Below, piece by piece: positions 1 through 10,270 of a DNA stretch of 64,000 nt; positions within the stretch are counted from its first letter, which is position 1, and each line of letters starts with the position of its first letter. The notes under the pieces were generated by a model. The model did not search any database, was not told the origin of the DNA, and was given only the letters and a program-made list of their open reading frames with translations. The stretch is from positions 29,641,373-29,705,372 of the forward strand of contig NC_132883.1 in the NCBI RefSeq assembly GCF_030463535.1. Reading direction: 5' to 3'. The DNA is from Salminus brasiliensis (Eukaryota; Chordata; Actinopteri; Characiformes; Bryconidae). Both the position numbers and the translations under genes were made by a program.

Positions 1-1074
1 TTGACGTACAATATTTAGATGATCAATTCTAACACCCAGGGTCAGGACTAAATCTAGGGTATGGTTACAGTAATGTGTAGGTCCAGTCGTGTTTTGTGTG
101 ATGCCAACAGAATCTAAGATTGAGACAAACGCCTTTGTTATAATGGATCGTCTGCTTTTTCAAAATGAATATTAAAGTCTCCTACTATTATAAGTTTGTC
201 ATCTGCACACTGCCAAGTCTGCAGCAAAATCACAAAATTCTTTTAAAAATTCAGAATATGGCCCTGGAGGCCTATGAATATTAATTAGTGTGAATGCCTT
301 TTTATTTGTGGCTGGGTTTGATTTATTAATGTAGAGATGTAGATCTCAAAAGAAGCGAAAGTGTTAGTGTTTTTAATAATATCTAGTGTATTCTGGTAGA
401 TTATGCATACTCCACCTCCTGTGCCTGATAATCTAGGGCTATATACATATTTATAACCTGGGGGGTGGCTTTAATTAGTGCTATATATTGATCAGGTTTC
501 AGTGAGGCAGAAAACATCTAGTTTCTGATCACATATAATTTCATTTACAATGACTGTTTTCGTGGTTAATGATCTAATATTAAGTAGACCGAGCTTTAGG
601 TCTGAGGTGGTGCTATCATTTGAATCTGTGAATTTAACACTGATTCAATTATTAAAACGAGCAGATTTAGATATTCTATGTTTGGCTTTAATTTGGGGCA
701 CAGATACAGTCTCAAAACAGTGAAACTTGGGTGACGCCTCAAAGCAGCTCGCAGACGGTCGGTTTAGCCTGTCTGTCTGCAGCCTGGTCCCGGCTCTGGA
801 TTGTCAGCAGCCTTTTACACAACTCTAACTAACTCTGACTAACTAGCAGACTATGCGCTATGCTGCATGAAAATAGGGCAGCACCCTCCTGCGTGGGGTG
901 GATGCCATCCCTACCTAAAAAAAAAACAGGCTTGCCCTCAAACTTTAACCAATTATCTATGAAGCCCACATGATTTTCCAAACACCACTTGGACATCCAG
1001 CGATTTAGCACTGTGAGTCGGCTGTAAGACTCAGCAGCGCGCCTCATTGGGATGGGGCCAGAGCAAATTACGGC
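1..1074 (-). mobile_element. L2-clade non-LTR retrotransposon, truncated copy (L2-A)
   Basis: This segment matches, in the same orientation, the part of the longer L2 at about 49970-51023 that runs from the middle of the endonuclease back into ORF1. Readable pieces include the conserved endonuclease stretch around the LTETW-type motif (about 480-520) and the C-terminal part of the ORF1 esterase-like domain with DGIHPT (829-1070). The copy stops abruptly at about 1074, where the longer element continues, so it is 5'-truncated within ORF1; the other side leaves the window. Frameshifts and stops make it non-functional. Confidence 0.85.
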
Positions 1075-1170
1075 ACAAGGTAGCAGGTAATAAGAGCACA
1101 AGTGGCAAATGAGTGGAAGCACAAGGTAGGTGTTCCTAAAAAAGTGGCCAGTGAGTAGTTTTCTAACTGC
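1075..1170. repeat. Minisatellite (GGCCAGTGAGTGG type), short array
   Basis: Two to three degenerate copies of a roughly 40-bp unit containing AAGGTAG, TGTTCCTAA and AAGTGGCCAGTGAGT. The same unit occurs at 5800-5910 (opposite strand) and 44625-44815. In all three places it lies next to DNA of the coiled-coil gene family described below. Confidence 0.6.
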
Positions 1171-1440
1171 CATCCAAACTCAGAGTGCCTAGTTTTTAGG
1201 AATGCTGCTTTACAGGTAATGATGTCATAATGGCCCACTGTGACATTACGACCCTGGAGCCTATATATAAATATAGCCTGTAGAGCAGACCCTGGCCATT
1301 CTGCTTCAGCCCTTCAAGGGTGCAGGACTTCTGACGACATGCTGAGGAAGTGTATTGCAGTCATGAAGAAGTATCAAAGAGGAGATACTGAAACAGACAT
1401 GGATTACCTGAACTACAGGATCTCTCAGATGATTCATACG
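1149..1440 (+). pseudogene. 5' part of dispersed coiled-coil gene family (copy 1)
   Basis: The promoter-proximal sequence, a TATATATAAATA box near 1262 and the first roughly 35 codons (beginning MLRKCIAVMKKYQRG near 1339) closely match the longer copy at 44990-46135. Homology ends near codon 35 (after YRISQM), and the following sequence to 1560 is unrelated and makes no recognisable protein. This is therefore a 5' fragment. The function of the family is unknown. Confidence 0.6.
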
Positions 1441-1600
1441 ATACAGTGTGTACTAATTCGATGGAGTGCAGGCCAGCACCTAGGCGTTAGCAGGGCAGGA
1501 TTCATTCTTATTACATTCGATCCCTTGGCCATGTTCAGCTATATATTAAAGTATAATTAAGCCGATTATTCAATCTAAGCAGATACATACACATACAGAG
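1441..1600. other. No recognisable feature
   Basis: AT-rich sequence between the coiled-coil fragment and the retroviral env relic. No gene, repeat or LTR boundary is recognised. A 3' LTR of the following retrovirus would be expected here but is not evident. Confidence 0.4.
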
Positions 1601-2800
1601 CTGCCAAATGCATAGTAGAATAACCACTACTAATAAGACCGGTAGTGGATGAGTGAGCATATTCATTACAAAATGTGCACGTGGCGACCATCCCTCAAAA
1701 ATTTACCACCAGGTATCTTGAGCTTCAGCCTCAATTACCTTACCTATGCTCAGAAACTTACTATCAGCTACCATAGTTTTCACTATTAGTTTAGTGGTAT
1801 TGTTTCGATGTTCCGTTGCTAGCCTAACTAACTCTCTAGATGCATTCATCGACTTCTCATGTTCCTCCAATTTCCTTACGACATGTGATTTGTTAATAGG
1901 TAGGTGTTATTACCCCAATGCCAGATGTAAATCCCTTCTAAACATCCTGAATATGGAGCATAAGGCAGTTGTGGGTGGGCACGCACTGTAGTAACACATA
2001 ATTTATGAGGACCGACTTTGTGCAAAGTGTCCCTCAAGGGCTCGTGTAACCACTTGCACACTGCATTTGTGTCTTTAAAACATACATTCCTATGTCCTTT
2101 CCTCAGAGAGCATACCATGCCAAAATCTGTGTCTGTACAATCATCCAAGTCATACGTGATGTTAGAGTTTATGTCTAACCATTTACCTTTCACCCTTAAA
2201 GTCCACAGCACTCCAGCTGCTAGAACAGGGTGAACATAGTACATGCACACAGTTCTTTGATGTAACATTATGTCGTAAGTATATCCCTGTACAAGTAGTT
2301 TCATTACATTTTGATCTACCAGGTGGAACTTGTATCCATAGATTAGGAGAAGTAACATTCCACCATTGCCGGTATTCAAGAAGGTTACCCCTCATTAACA
2401 TGTTCTCCAAATTAGACCTTTCATTTCTAGCATGTAAGCCCTGCAAAGTACATTCAATCCAATTCATTCATTTAGTAACATTTTTTTTCATTCCATGAAT
2501 CTTCATTCATTTTCAGGATTAGTCCAGAGGCTACCATGTCCCAATACGCTTGATAGTGTTGCGTGAGAACACCATCAGGTAACCAGTCACAAACAACATC
2601 CAGAGCTCGATGCGTGTTGTGACCCACTTGTCCTAACTTGTGGGCTGTTACCTGTTTGTTAATTGTATTCATTCCCAGTCCGGCTTCGGTCCCACCTAAT
2701 ATGGTGTAATACCATGCCCACTTTACACGATGATGAACCTGACAGTTGTGACAGAACGGGTACTCAAAAATAGTTCTGTTCTTACTTTTGATTGGCATTA
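1600..2800 (-). pseudogene. env: ERV1 env relic (surface and transmembrane parts)
   Basis: Several overlapping minus-strand frames together look like a retroviral envelope. The 2472-2798 part contains a glycine-rich GGTEAGLG segment followed by a helical stretch, as expected near a fusion peptide. The 1876-2467 part is rich in cysteine and N-x-T sites (for example NVTS, NETT). The 1620-1875 part ends with a heptad-like segment and a strongly hydrophobic stretch (near HPLPVLLVVVILL) that would be the membrane anchor. At least two frameshifts separate the parts, so no complete envelope is encoded. Confidence 0.65.
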
Positions 2801-2944
2801 GCTATCCAAAAGGTACTGTTAGAGCAAACAGTTTTCAAGACATTGACTACTAGTTAGGTTCCAGATACATAATGACACTTGGGTACTAATATTCAAACAA
2901 TGCCCTTTAGGCATAACCAAACCATGTTTGCCTAGTCGTAGACA

Positions 2945-3065
2945 GTTGTCGCACTTCCAGATCCTACCCGTAATGTTAGCACTACTTGGATGGATCCCTG
3001 ATAGTCAGCATCAATTATTCCGGCCATTACTACCATGCCTTTCAGGGCCAGCCCTGATCATGATA
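2945..3065 (-). pseudogene. dUTPase-like fragment of ERV1
   Basis: On the minus strand one frame reads GLALKG then AGIIDADYQGSIQVVL. This matches dUTPase motif 3, in which the Ile/Val-Asp-x-Asp-Tyr-x-Gly core binds the uracil nucleotide. It lies immediately downstream of the integrase in a different frame. The remaining dUTPase motifs are not clear, and motif 5 was not found. The fragment is short, so the call rests mainly on this one motif and its context. Confidence 0.6.
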
Positions 3066-3093
3066 AAACATGCCCCTAGTGCCCTTTAGGACA

Positions 3094-3710
3094 CTACAAA
3101 CCCAATCCTGTGTCTACTCTGGTCACCTGTTGAGAAAATAGTGTTATAGTAGTTAAAAATTTCAAATCCAAATCTGCCGAGCCAGTAGTGCCCCTTACTG
3201 GTAATTGTTTAGGGACAATTTTCCACATCTTAATAGGACCATCACATTCTTTGGCCCTTACTGGGTTAACCAACCGTTGGATGGGCATTTGCCCAGCAGC
3301 TGTGGGTCTATTGTTAAGTGATTGCAGCACTTCAGTTAGGTGATTCTTCCACCCTTTGAGGGAGTTGTCCTTGCCCAACTTTCGCAACTGCATTTTCAAC
3401 AGCCCATTCATTCTCTCAATGAGACCTGCAGCCTGAGGATAATAAGGGATATGGAAAATCCATTCCACATTCTTATCCTTTGCCCATTGTTTCACTAGAT
3501 CGCCTGTGAAATGGGTGCCGTTATCAGTTTGAATCTGTAAGGGCGTGCCATAGTAAGATTTTATAAGCCTCAAGCAGGCCATGGTGGCCTGCTGGTTAGC
3601 ACGCTTACTTGGATGACCTACCATGATACCCGTATATGTGTCTACAGCAGTACATACATATTTACAATCTTTGATTCTGCCAAAGGACCAATAGAATCAA
3701 TTTACCAGAT
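3094..3710 (-). pseudogene. pol: ERV1 integrase, catalytic core and C-terminal part
   Basis: A continuous minus-strand frame of 176 residues (3094-3624) carries the retroviral integrase core: TDNGTHF (second catalytic Asp) and YYPQAAGLIERMNG (catalytic Glu), followed by a C-terminal part with NNRPTAAGQ. The N-terminal part of the core, with an IDSIGPL-like segment carrying the likely first Asp, lies just upstream (3625-3710) in shifted frames. The HHCC zinc domain is not recognised. The protein would insert retroviral DNA into host DNA, but the frameshifts make this copy inactive. Confidence 0.85.
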
Positions 3711-3719
3711 TTGTCGCTC

Positions 3720-4185
3720 TTAACATGAGCCCAAATCCACTGAGGGAGTAGTTACTTCTACTGGTATTGCCTGTGCAATGGCATCGGCTTGGGCATTGTG
3801 CAAAGCTTCAGCATTCTGATTGGAGGTATGGGCATCGACATGGGTCACAGTCACAGTTACACTTTGAACCTTATCCCAAAACAACTCCCATAACTCCCCA
3901 GACCTCTTTTGATCTTGCACCATTTCTGTCTATGCCATGCTGGCATCCAAACGCACAGGCCATTTGCCACTGACCATGAGTCTGTATAAATATGACACTG
4001 TTGTAATCCCTCTTGTTCCAAAACCATGGCCACTGCTTGTAGTTCAGCCCATTGGCTACTATGTCCCTGTCCAATTTTCTCTATACTCTGACCTCTGGCC
4101 GGATTATAGGCTGCTTCTTTCCACTTCTGCTGCCCTGCCACTATCTTTGCAGACCCATTGGTGAACCATGCATATTACTGGCGTG
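3720..4185 (-). pseudogene. pol: ERV1 RNase H domain
   Basis: A minus-strand frame contains FTNGSA (normally an Asp at the N position), QWAELQAV (catalytic Glu), YTDSWSVANG (Asp) and, after a frame change, VDAHTSNQNAEALHNAQADAIA (last catalytic Asp region). These are the four RNase H landmarks in the correct order. The first catalytic Asp is replaced by Asn in this copy. The domain follows protease-like sequence directly, so the RT palm has been lost. Confidence 0.8.
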
Positions 4186-4194
4186 ATCAACACT

Positions 4195-4420
4195 GAGTAT
4201 TATCTGGCAGGCAATTGTCCAATTTTCAATCGGACAGTTGTTTGAGTTGCCATGATCAGGCGTCCGCCCAATCCAGTTACTATGACTTTGGGCCCTTTGA
4301 ATTTGTGAGGATTACCGTGAATCAGATTGGCCTACGCCCCCGTGTTCACCAATGCCCCCCCGATTTGTTTATTTTTGGTCTTTCAGTGAATTTGGAGTGC
4401 CACATAAGGTCTGATGTCCT
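4195..4420 (-). pseudogene. ERV1 retroviral aspartic protease, active-site Asp lost
   Basis: A minus-strand frame contains GALVNTGA followed by NLIHGNP, FKGPKV and TGLGGR. This is the layout of a retropepsin in which the active-site triad should read D-T-G; here it reads N-T-G. A stop interrupts the segment just after the active site. The identification relies on the triad position and the downstream glycine-rich flap-like segment. Confidence 0.6.
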
Positions 4421-4504
4421 CATGTGACCTCATAGTCTGTAATATTCGAGTTTGGCATTTGGAGACTTGACCGTCATCCTAGTACGACCCTTGCTGAGTA
4501 GCGG

Positions 4505-4720
4505 TCAAATCTTCCCCAGGGTAAAGACTCTTATCCTTTTTATTTTTTCCCTTTTGCTTTTCTTTTTAGTCTTGGCCCCTTTCTTAGGCGAGCTGTCTTC
4601 CACCGTCTCCACTTTGCCCTCCTCCCCTTCCGAGGAGTCAGATGACAAAGAAGGCGGTTCTTTTTCCTTGCCTCTTCCATGATTCTTATGGGTTGTGAGC
4701 TCTCCAAAGCACTCCACTTG
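4505..4720 (-). pseudogene. Basic, serine-rich segment, possible ERV1 gag tail
   Basis: A 70-residue minus-strand frame is very rich in Lys, Ser and Glu (SSDSSEGEEG, KKGAKTKKKSKREKIK). It lies where the end of gag would be expected relative to the protease. There is no CCHC zinc knuckle and no homology is recognised, so it may be low-complexity sequence only. Confidence 0.25.
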
Positions 4721-5240
4721 GAAAGGGAGAGCTTTTTTTTACACACCTTTATGTCCACACATTCGATACAGCTCAGGAGTAGGATTCCCGTCCATCTGGC
4801 TTTTATCTACTCCTGCCTGTCGAAGTTTAGACCACAACTCATAGACCACAACTCAAATCATTAACTTTAGTTAACCACATTTCGAAAGCTTATTTAAAAT
4901 ATTGTCCAAATAACATAAAATACTTCAAAGATCAAAGCTGATTAAATATGAGCCTGTATAATTAGAGACTGTTTTCACTGATGTAGTTAGTTAATGATGT
5001 AGTTGGCTTGCTGGCTAGCTATAATTGCTGGCTAGTTATAATTGCTGGCTAGCTATAATAGCTAGCTAGCGTTAGTGTCATAATTTTAGCTAGTTAACTA
5101 GTGTTTGCTGTGTACATCAACATTAAGTTTAAGGTAAAAATCCTTACAGAAACCTAGCTAACACAGCCAACAGCTTTTAACTATCATAAAACAGGATAAC
5201 AGGATAAATGAACAGAACTCTCTCCTCTAAAAACTAAGAA
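4721..5240. repeat. AT-rich DNA with a short GCTAGCTATAATT tandem array
   Basis: Mostly unremarkable AT-rich sequence. At about 5005-5075 there are three to four copies of a roughly 19-bp unit (TTGCTGGCTAGCTATAA). No gene is seen. Confidence 0.5.
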
Positions 5241-5440
5241 AACTAAGGTCAATTCAACTGAGATAAAAAAAGAAAACTAAGATAAAACTGATATAAACAG
5301 GAGAAACTGAGGCAAAGTATAGGAAACTAAGATGAACAGGAGGAAACCGAGATAAAGTAAAGGAAACTGAGATAAACGGGAGAAAACTGAGGGAAACAGA
5401 GGGAAACTGAGATAAACAGGAGAAAACTGATAAGCCAGAG
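5240..5440. repeat. Minisatellite, about 17-20 bp unit (GAAACTGAGATAAACAGGA)
   Basis: About ten degenerate copies of GAAACTGAGATAAACAGGA and close variants. The array creates long but meaningless frames rich in Ser, Phe and Leu on the opposite strand. Confidence 0.75.
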
Positions 5441-5679
5441 AAAATTGGAGCAAACTGGTTCTGCACTATGTAGCTGCCAGACCTCGGTTATCTTGAAAAC
5501 ACTACTGTAAATGGGCCAGACTGTGAGAAATAGATTACCTTGTCCTAGCAGCATTGGGAGAACTTTAAAAAAAATGTTAGTCGAAATTGTGGGAACGCTT
5601 CCTGTTAGCTGAGGAAGAACCACTTTTGGTTCTATGAAGAACAGTGTGTGTAATAGAGATGTGTGTCCTTCCACACTTA

Positions 5680-5910
5680 AAACCCCTAATGCTTAAAATG
5701 CTGCTTTATAGGCAATGGCGTCGTCATGGCCAATTGTGGGGCACCAGCTTCTTCAACGGTGAGAGCAGATTGTCTGATCACTTACTGAGAGAAGTATTGT
5801 GCTTTATTAGAAGACCCTATCTCGTGCTTCCACTCACTGGCCACTTTATTAGAAACCCCCACCTTGTGCTTCCACTCACTGGCCACTTTATTAGAAACTT
5901 CTACTTTGCA
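5680..5910. repeat. Partial coiled-coil-family 5' flank plus minisatellite
   Basis: 5685-5745 resembles the upstream flank of the coiled-coil family (AATGCTGCTTTATAGGCAATG, compare 1201-1235 and 45040-45065). From 5815 to 5905 there are two to three copies of the CACTCACTGGCCACTTTATTAG minisatellite in opposite orientation to that at 44625. This is a third place where the two sequences travel together. Confidence 0.5.
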
Positions 5911-5957
5911 TTATAATAAAAAAAGACTTTTATTTATTTGTGAATGTTTTGATATAG

Positions 5958-6192
5958 GTGTAAATACGAACTGCGCTTTGAGATTGGGGGGCAGCAGGTG
6001 GGCTGGGTCCCCGCGAACATGGTGTCTGTCCTGGGCAGATTCCCTGAAGTCTTCTTCCCTCCACACGGGGGTGCTGTGTCTCTGTGCCCCAAGCTAGACT
6101 CTTTAGACAGCAGGTCAGATGCTCTGGAGGCTGTCCTGCAGGACCTGAGGGCTGGAGGGTCCTTCACTTGTCTGAAAGGCTGGAGGGACGAG
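5958..6192 (+). CDS. DUF4743 (Nudix-related) gene, internal exon
   Basis: A clean exon lies between a TATAG acceptor and a GAG/GTGAGA donor. It encodes 78 codons beginning CKYELRFEIGGQQVGWVPAN and ending LKGWRDE. The GQQVGWV, FPEVF, spaced Leu and LKGWRDE elements are those of DUF4743, the domain found N-terminal to the Nudix fold in thiamine-pyrophosphokinase-related Nudix proteins (family assignment from memory). There are no stops. The next exon of the same protein is at 31077-31140 in matching phase, so the intervening 24.9 kb is intron. Upstream exons lie outside the recognisable part of the window. Confidence 0.7.
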
Positions 6193-6308
6193 GTGAGAAC
6201 ACCTGAGGCTGGTTCCACAAGAAGCTCTGCAGTGTTAAAGGAGCAGTTAAGTCAGGAATAAAACTTTCATGATTGAGCACTGATCCCGGTTCAGTCGATT
6301 GGTCGAGA

Positions 6309-6314
6309 CGTGGT
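6309..6314. repeat. Target-site duplication (left), CGTGGT
   Basis: CGTGGT immediately precedes the terminal repeat AGAGAGAGATATAGGAGG, and the same six bases follow the inverted terminus at 30873-30878. Six-base duplications are the hallmark of Maverick/Polinton integration. Confidence 0.85.
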
Positions 6315-7385
6315 AGAGAGAGATATAGGAGGCACTTTTCGTCAAACTAGTTTTGACAGGTCGTCTCGACCAATCAGATCGTGCCACGCCCCCGTCATCA
6401 AGCCACGCCCCCTGCATATCCCTCCCTCGACCAATCAAAAGCATGCATTTTTCACCGGAAGTCCCGCCTTCTGGATATCCCTCCTTCCGGAAGTCCCGCC
6501 TATTGTGTTGCCGTCCATTTGGATAGCTGGGCACTTTTCATCAAACTTATTTGACAGGTCTGTTATCCATTCTCACATACCAATGCTGTTCCTATCCTAG
6601 TCCCCAGACCTTCAGTCAGACCCTGATTCATCAAACTGACAGGTCCCTTTCAACATCTGTTACTCAACCCCCCCCCCCCCCCCCCAACCACAACACACCA
6701 CCCCACCCCACCCCTGTGCCCATGTGTATGTGTGTGTGTGTGTGTGTAAACAAGGGAAGCCTAGCCGAGGTCAAAAGGTCCAAAAGAACCTAGACCCTGA
6801 TTCAGCAAAATATAGATATCCCTTTGGACATCTGTTACCCATTGCCACACCCATCCTGTGCCACGTGAGAGAGACGGAGAGAGAGTTGATCAGAGATCTA
6901 TAGACTTTTATTTATGAGTCAATCACATATTACACGCAATGATTCGGTGTAATGACATCATTTAAAAAGGCGCCCAATCAGGTGACCGAGATACATACGA
7001 TCGAGCAAATCAGAGAGGCCATGTAGGCCGAAGGATTTAAAGGGTCAGTGTTTGTGCGGCGGTTAGGGTTAGAAGATAGCCGTAATAATCATGGCTTCTG
7101 TCACAGATGCACCCAAAAAAATACGGCCGATCTTAGCAAGAACAAAAATGTGCTTGAAAGACACAGAAACGATTTATGCGTGGCGTTTGTCTAACGGCTA
7201 TTATTTCGGGTTCTATTTTGATCAAGAAAATGACAGAGTTGTGTTGTACAGCGGGCCGACATCAAGTTTTACGGATGCCTCTGAACTTTTTTCCTTGCAA
7301 CGCGATGAATGGCATACTTTCAAAAGACATTTTGGTTGTATGTATACTTATATTAAATTTAGATATTCGGATTGCAAAGTGATAT
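6315..7385 (+). repeat. Left Maverick-type terminal inverted repeat of the palindrome
   Basis: Matches 29807-30872 in inverse and the left TIR of Maverick copy A (31341-32284) directly. It contains subterminal motifs (TTTTCATCAAACT, GACATCTGTTAC, CCACGTGAGAGAGA), poly-C and (GT)n tracts, and a conserved block from GAGATACATACGATCGAGCA to the ATG of Maverick gene 1. From 7310 it agrees with the gene-1 remnant at the right end of copy A (44300-44390), so each arm resembles a Maverick right end. Confidence 0.85.
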
Positions 7386-7417
7386 TGTGGATCCTTTTTG
7401 TCACAGGTCATCAATAG
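7091..7417 (+). pseudogene. Maverick gene 1, N-terminal fragment inside the left TIR
   Basis: The 108-residue frame begins MASVTDAPKKI and continues to LQRDEWHTFKRH. It matches copy A gene 1 (32285-32527) over about 80 residues. After about 7330 it departs from that gene into the AT-rich sequence also seen at the right end of copy A, so the C-terminal part is missing. The function of the protein is unknown. An ATG preceded by the conserved TIR suggests that the terminal repeat doubles as promoter region. Confidence 0.7.
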
Positions 7418-8189
7418 CATTTTGTCATCATTATGACCTGCTACATCTTGTTGCCTGTGGATATTGTACATTCATTATTCAAATATTGCACAGGGCTTAC
7501 CTGGAGTGGAGTCCCTCTTTTCCAGAGAAGTAACACATAACAGCACTTCCAGCTATAATCAGAGATGACCCTCCCCAGCCTATGAACACTGCTGCACCTA
7601 TTTCAAATCTGAAGAATGAACAAAATCTGCAGCCCTCACCACTCCATGTGCAGTGCTTTTAAGAACGGAGAGGAGATGAGGTAATGATGATAGGCAAAAA
7701 TGTCATGATACAAAACAAAAAAGTTGAGAGAGAAACGTGTAGGAAGGAAAGGAGATTTGGGCAAATTCTCTCTCTCCCAAACCTTAATTACTTCATAACT
7801 TTATAACTACCAACAAAAACAACCTGTTATTTTACTGTGTTTTAGTGAGCAAACATACATTTAGGTTTTTATGCATTCCTAAATGACAAATGTAAAAGGA
7901 TTCAAGCTAGACAAAGCATTGAATGGAGGATCCAGTGTTTACAAAGTTTGATGTTTTGGCAACAGTTTCTACTTTTTGGTTCTTAAAACATTGTATTGAC
8001 ATCATAGTTAAAATGCCAAAGCACTTTGTGAAGTTAACTCTTCTGAAATGTTGAATTGTGGATGTAGCTGTAGTATGCCTATGACTAACACTTGAAAAGT
8101 TACATGCTGCACTGGAAAAAAGTGACCGATCTAGAAGATGTGTCATTGGAACTCAATAAGATGTTTTTACATTAAAATTCAATTTTATC

Positions 8190-8555
8190 AAGCTAATATC
8201 AGCATAAAAATTTATACAATTATAGACTTTACTATTCTAAGAATAAACTATTGGAAATATGGAGTAGCGTGTAAATGTATGGGCACCCCTAGTCAAAATA
8301 TTGTTGTTTACTGTGAATTGTTCACAGTAACAACTGATCTTCAAAAAGCATAATTTACAGATAAAAGTCTTTTCAACATTTTAAGGAATGTTATTGTACA
8401 ATTTTTGTTTTGTACAAATATAAAGTGAAAAAAAAATAGCACCATGAAAAAAGTTTTACCATTTTTTACAAAGGAATCTTTGAAGGTGTTACTAAGTATA
8501 GACCATGCAAGGTGTCCAAACTTTTGTATCAGGCCCTTTTATCTTTAATTTCTAT
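8190..8555. repeat. Tandemly duplicated intron repeat, first copy (left arm)
   Basis: A unit containing GTATGGGCACCCCTAGTCAA, TTCACAGTAACAACTGATCT and CCAAACTTTTGTATCAGGCC occurs here and again at 13976-14265. The inserted element 8563-13973 lies between the two. The right arm has the same pair uninterrupted at 28345-29015. Probably an old DNA-transposon remnant in claudin intron 3. Confidence 0.6.
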
Positions 8556-8575
8556 CAAGCTACACTGAAAAAAAG

Positions 8576-10270
8576 AACTTGTTGGATTTACTTAATTCAA
8601 TAGTGGACATTGGTTGCACACATTTGTTTTGCTTCAGCAGCAACTTAAACAATTAAGTTAAATGAACACAAGTTTTTCACATTTAATAAACATGTATATT
8701 TTGTGTTGATAACGTGTGATTGAAACATGTTATGATGAAGTGATTTGAGCTCCTAGAACACTTTAATCCGTTGCAATTTTCTCACTTTATTCCAACCCTA
8801 TTCGATAACTTTTACTTAAATACTACTGGTCACTTAAATACTACATGTTATCTTCATTTTAAATGCTGATATTATATTCAAGTGTCAAATACTAAATTTT
8901 ACAAATAGAGGTCTTACAACAGATTGTATTGTTCTCTTCAAAGATGGTTGCCAGTAACTCTTAGTAATCTTTCAAAACAAAATGTCTATTTTCACTGCAG
9001 TGACCATAGGTAAAGAATTGAACTAACATTACTGCTCCACTGAGATATAAATCAACAATTAAGAAGTAATTTCTGTTTTACAGTGTTTTGACTCAGTCGC
9101 AGCACAGAAGTTAGACATTTTCTTTTAGGCAACCATCTTGGAAAATCAACACAAACCCTCTGCTTAAGACCCCTATTGTCTAGATTAAATGAAAATATTA
9201 CAACTGTAAACAATTCAGTGCAATTACTGGACTGATTTAAAATGCAGACATTAGTAGCCATTAACATTCAAATAAACTATTACTACACAATAAACACTAC
9301 TAGGAACACCCTGATAACTTTCGTAAACAATTATTACCCATTTTACCTCTGTTAATAATAAAAATTAGCAGTTGCATGTCAACACCTTTATTTATAAACA
9401 GAAATACAGGGTCAAAAATGGCAACAATATTGTGACATAAGTTCAAAACTCTTCACTCCAATTGAATTTAACCAAACATGTCACTTCACATGGTCCTGAT
9501 GGGACTAGACTGCCAAACTCTACAGCTCTTTACTTTTAAAGAAAAATATAAACTGAAATTGAAAAGTGCTGCCTATCAGAAAACTTGTACAAAAAGGAGG
9601 CAGGGGGAGGAATGGCCCCATCAACATGGCAGTTACAGAGTTGAATAAACTTTAATACAAGTTCCTAACAAGGAACTCTGATTTGTTGTGATTAGCTGAT
9701 TATTCACCAAAAAAAAAACAAAAAAAAACAATCAACCTCCAAAACATAGGAGAGCAAGTTTAAGACTTACAGCTCTCACCTGGAGCTGACCAAATCACAT
9801 GTGAAACAGAACAAGACAATGTAATAAAAATCTGTTTTATAACAAGTGTTCTTTATCATTAAATCTAAACACAAGAGAATTTTTTTTTTTTTTTTAAATA
9901 AAATCTGAACAGTGAACTCGCTGAACAGTTTTTTGTTTTGGGTTGCTGATTGTTCACCCTGAACATTTAACCTCCAAAAAGTAGGAGATTACTGTAAATG
10001 TGTGATTTTAATGTCTTTCATACATTAATAGAAGGTCCTAACAATGAACTCTGATTTGTTGTGGTTAGTTGGTTATTCACCTTCGGGAAAAAAGAAAAAA
10101 AAAAAAAAAAAAAAAAATTCAACCTCCAAAACATAGGAGAGCAAGTTTGAGACTTAGAAGTACTCTCACCTAGAGCTGACCACATCACATACAAAAGAGC
10201 AAATTTTCCTAACAGGAGCAGTTTTGTTCCAACAAAAAAAAGGCATTTTACAGCAAGGAGGTAGTGTCAT
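8576..10270. other. AT-rich flank of the SAMD3-like gene with a direct repeat
   Basis: No protein is recognised. Segments at about 9650-9800 and 10020-10195 are imperfect direct repeats (AACTCTGATTTGTTGTG, CAACCTCCAAAACATAGGAG and GAGCTGACC blocks in the same order), with a third partial copy near 9900-9990. Poly-A tracts lie between them. This would be the 3' flank of the gene. Confidence 0.55.

Larger units (their letters stand above)
1600..4720 (-). mobile_element. Endogenous retrovirus 1 (ERV1), internally deleted, no LTRs visible
   Basis: Read on the minus strand, the order is a basic gag-like tail, protease, RNase H, integrase, dUTPase-like fragment, then env surface and transmembrane parts. 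RT is missing: protease-like sequence passes almost directly into RNase H near 4180-4200. No LTR pair, primer-binding site or polypurine tract is recognised, so the boundaries are approximate. The dUTPase signature lies downstream of integrase. That arrangement is known in ERV-L (class III) elements and differs from lentiviruses (between RNase H and integrase) and betaretroviruses (near protease). All reading frames are broken. Confidence 0.8.

Noticed and set aside
5254..5674. Serine/phenylalanine-rich minus-strand frames of 70 and 115 residues
   Set aside because: They come from the minisatellite at 5240-5440 and have no homology or gene context.
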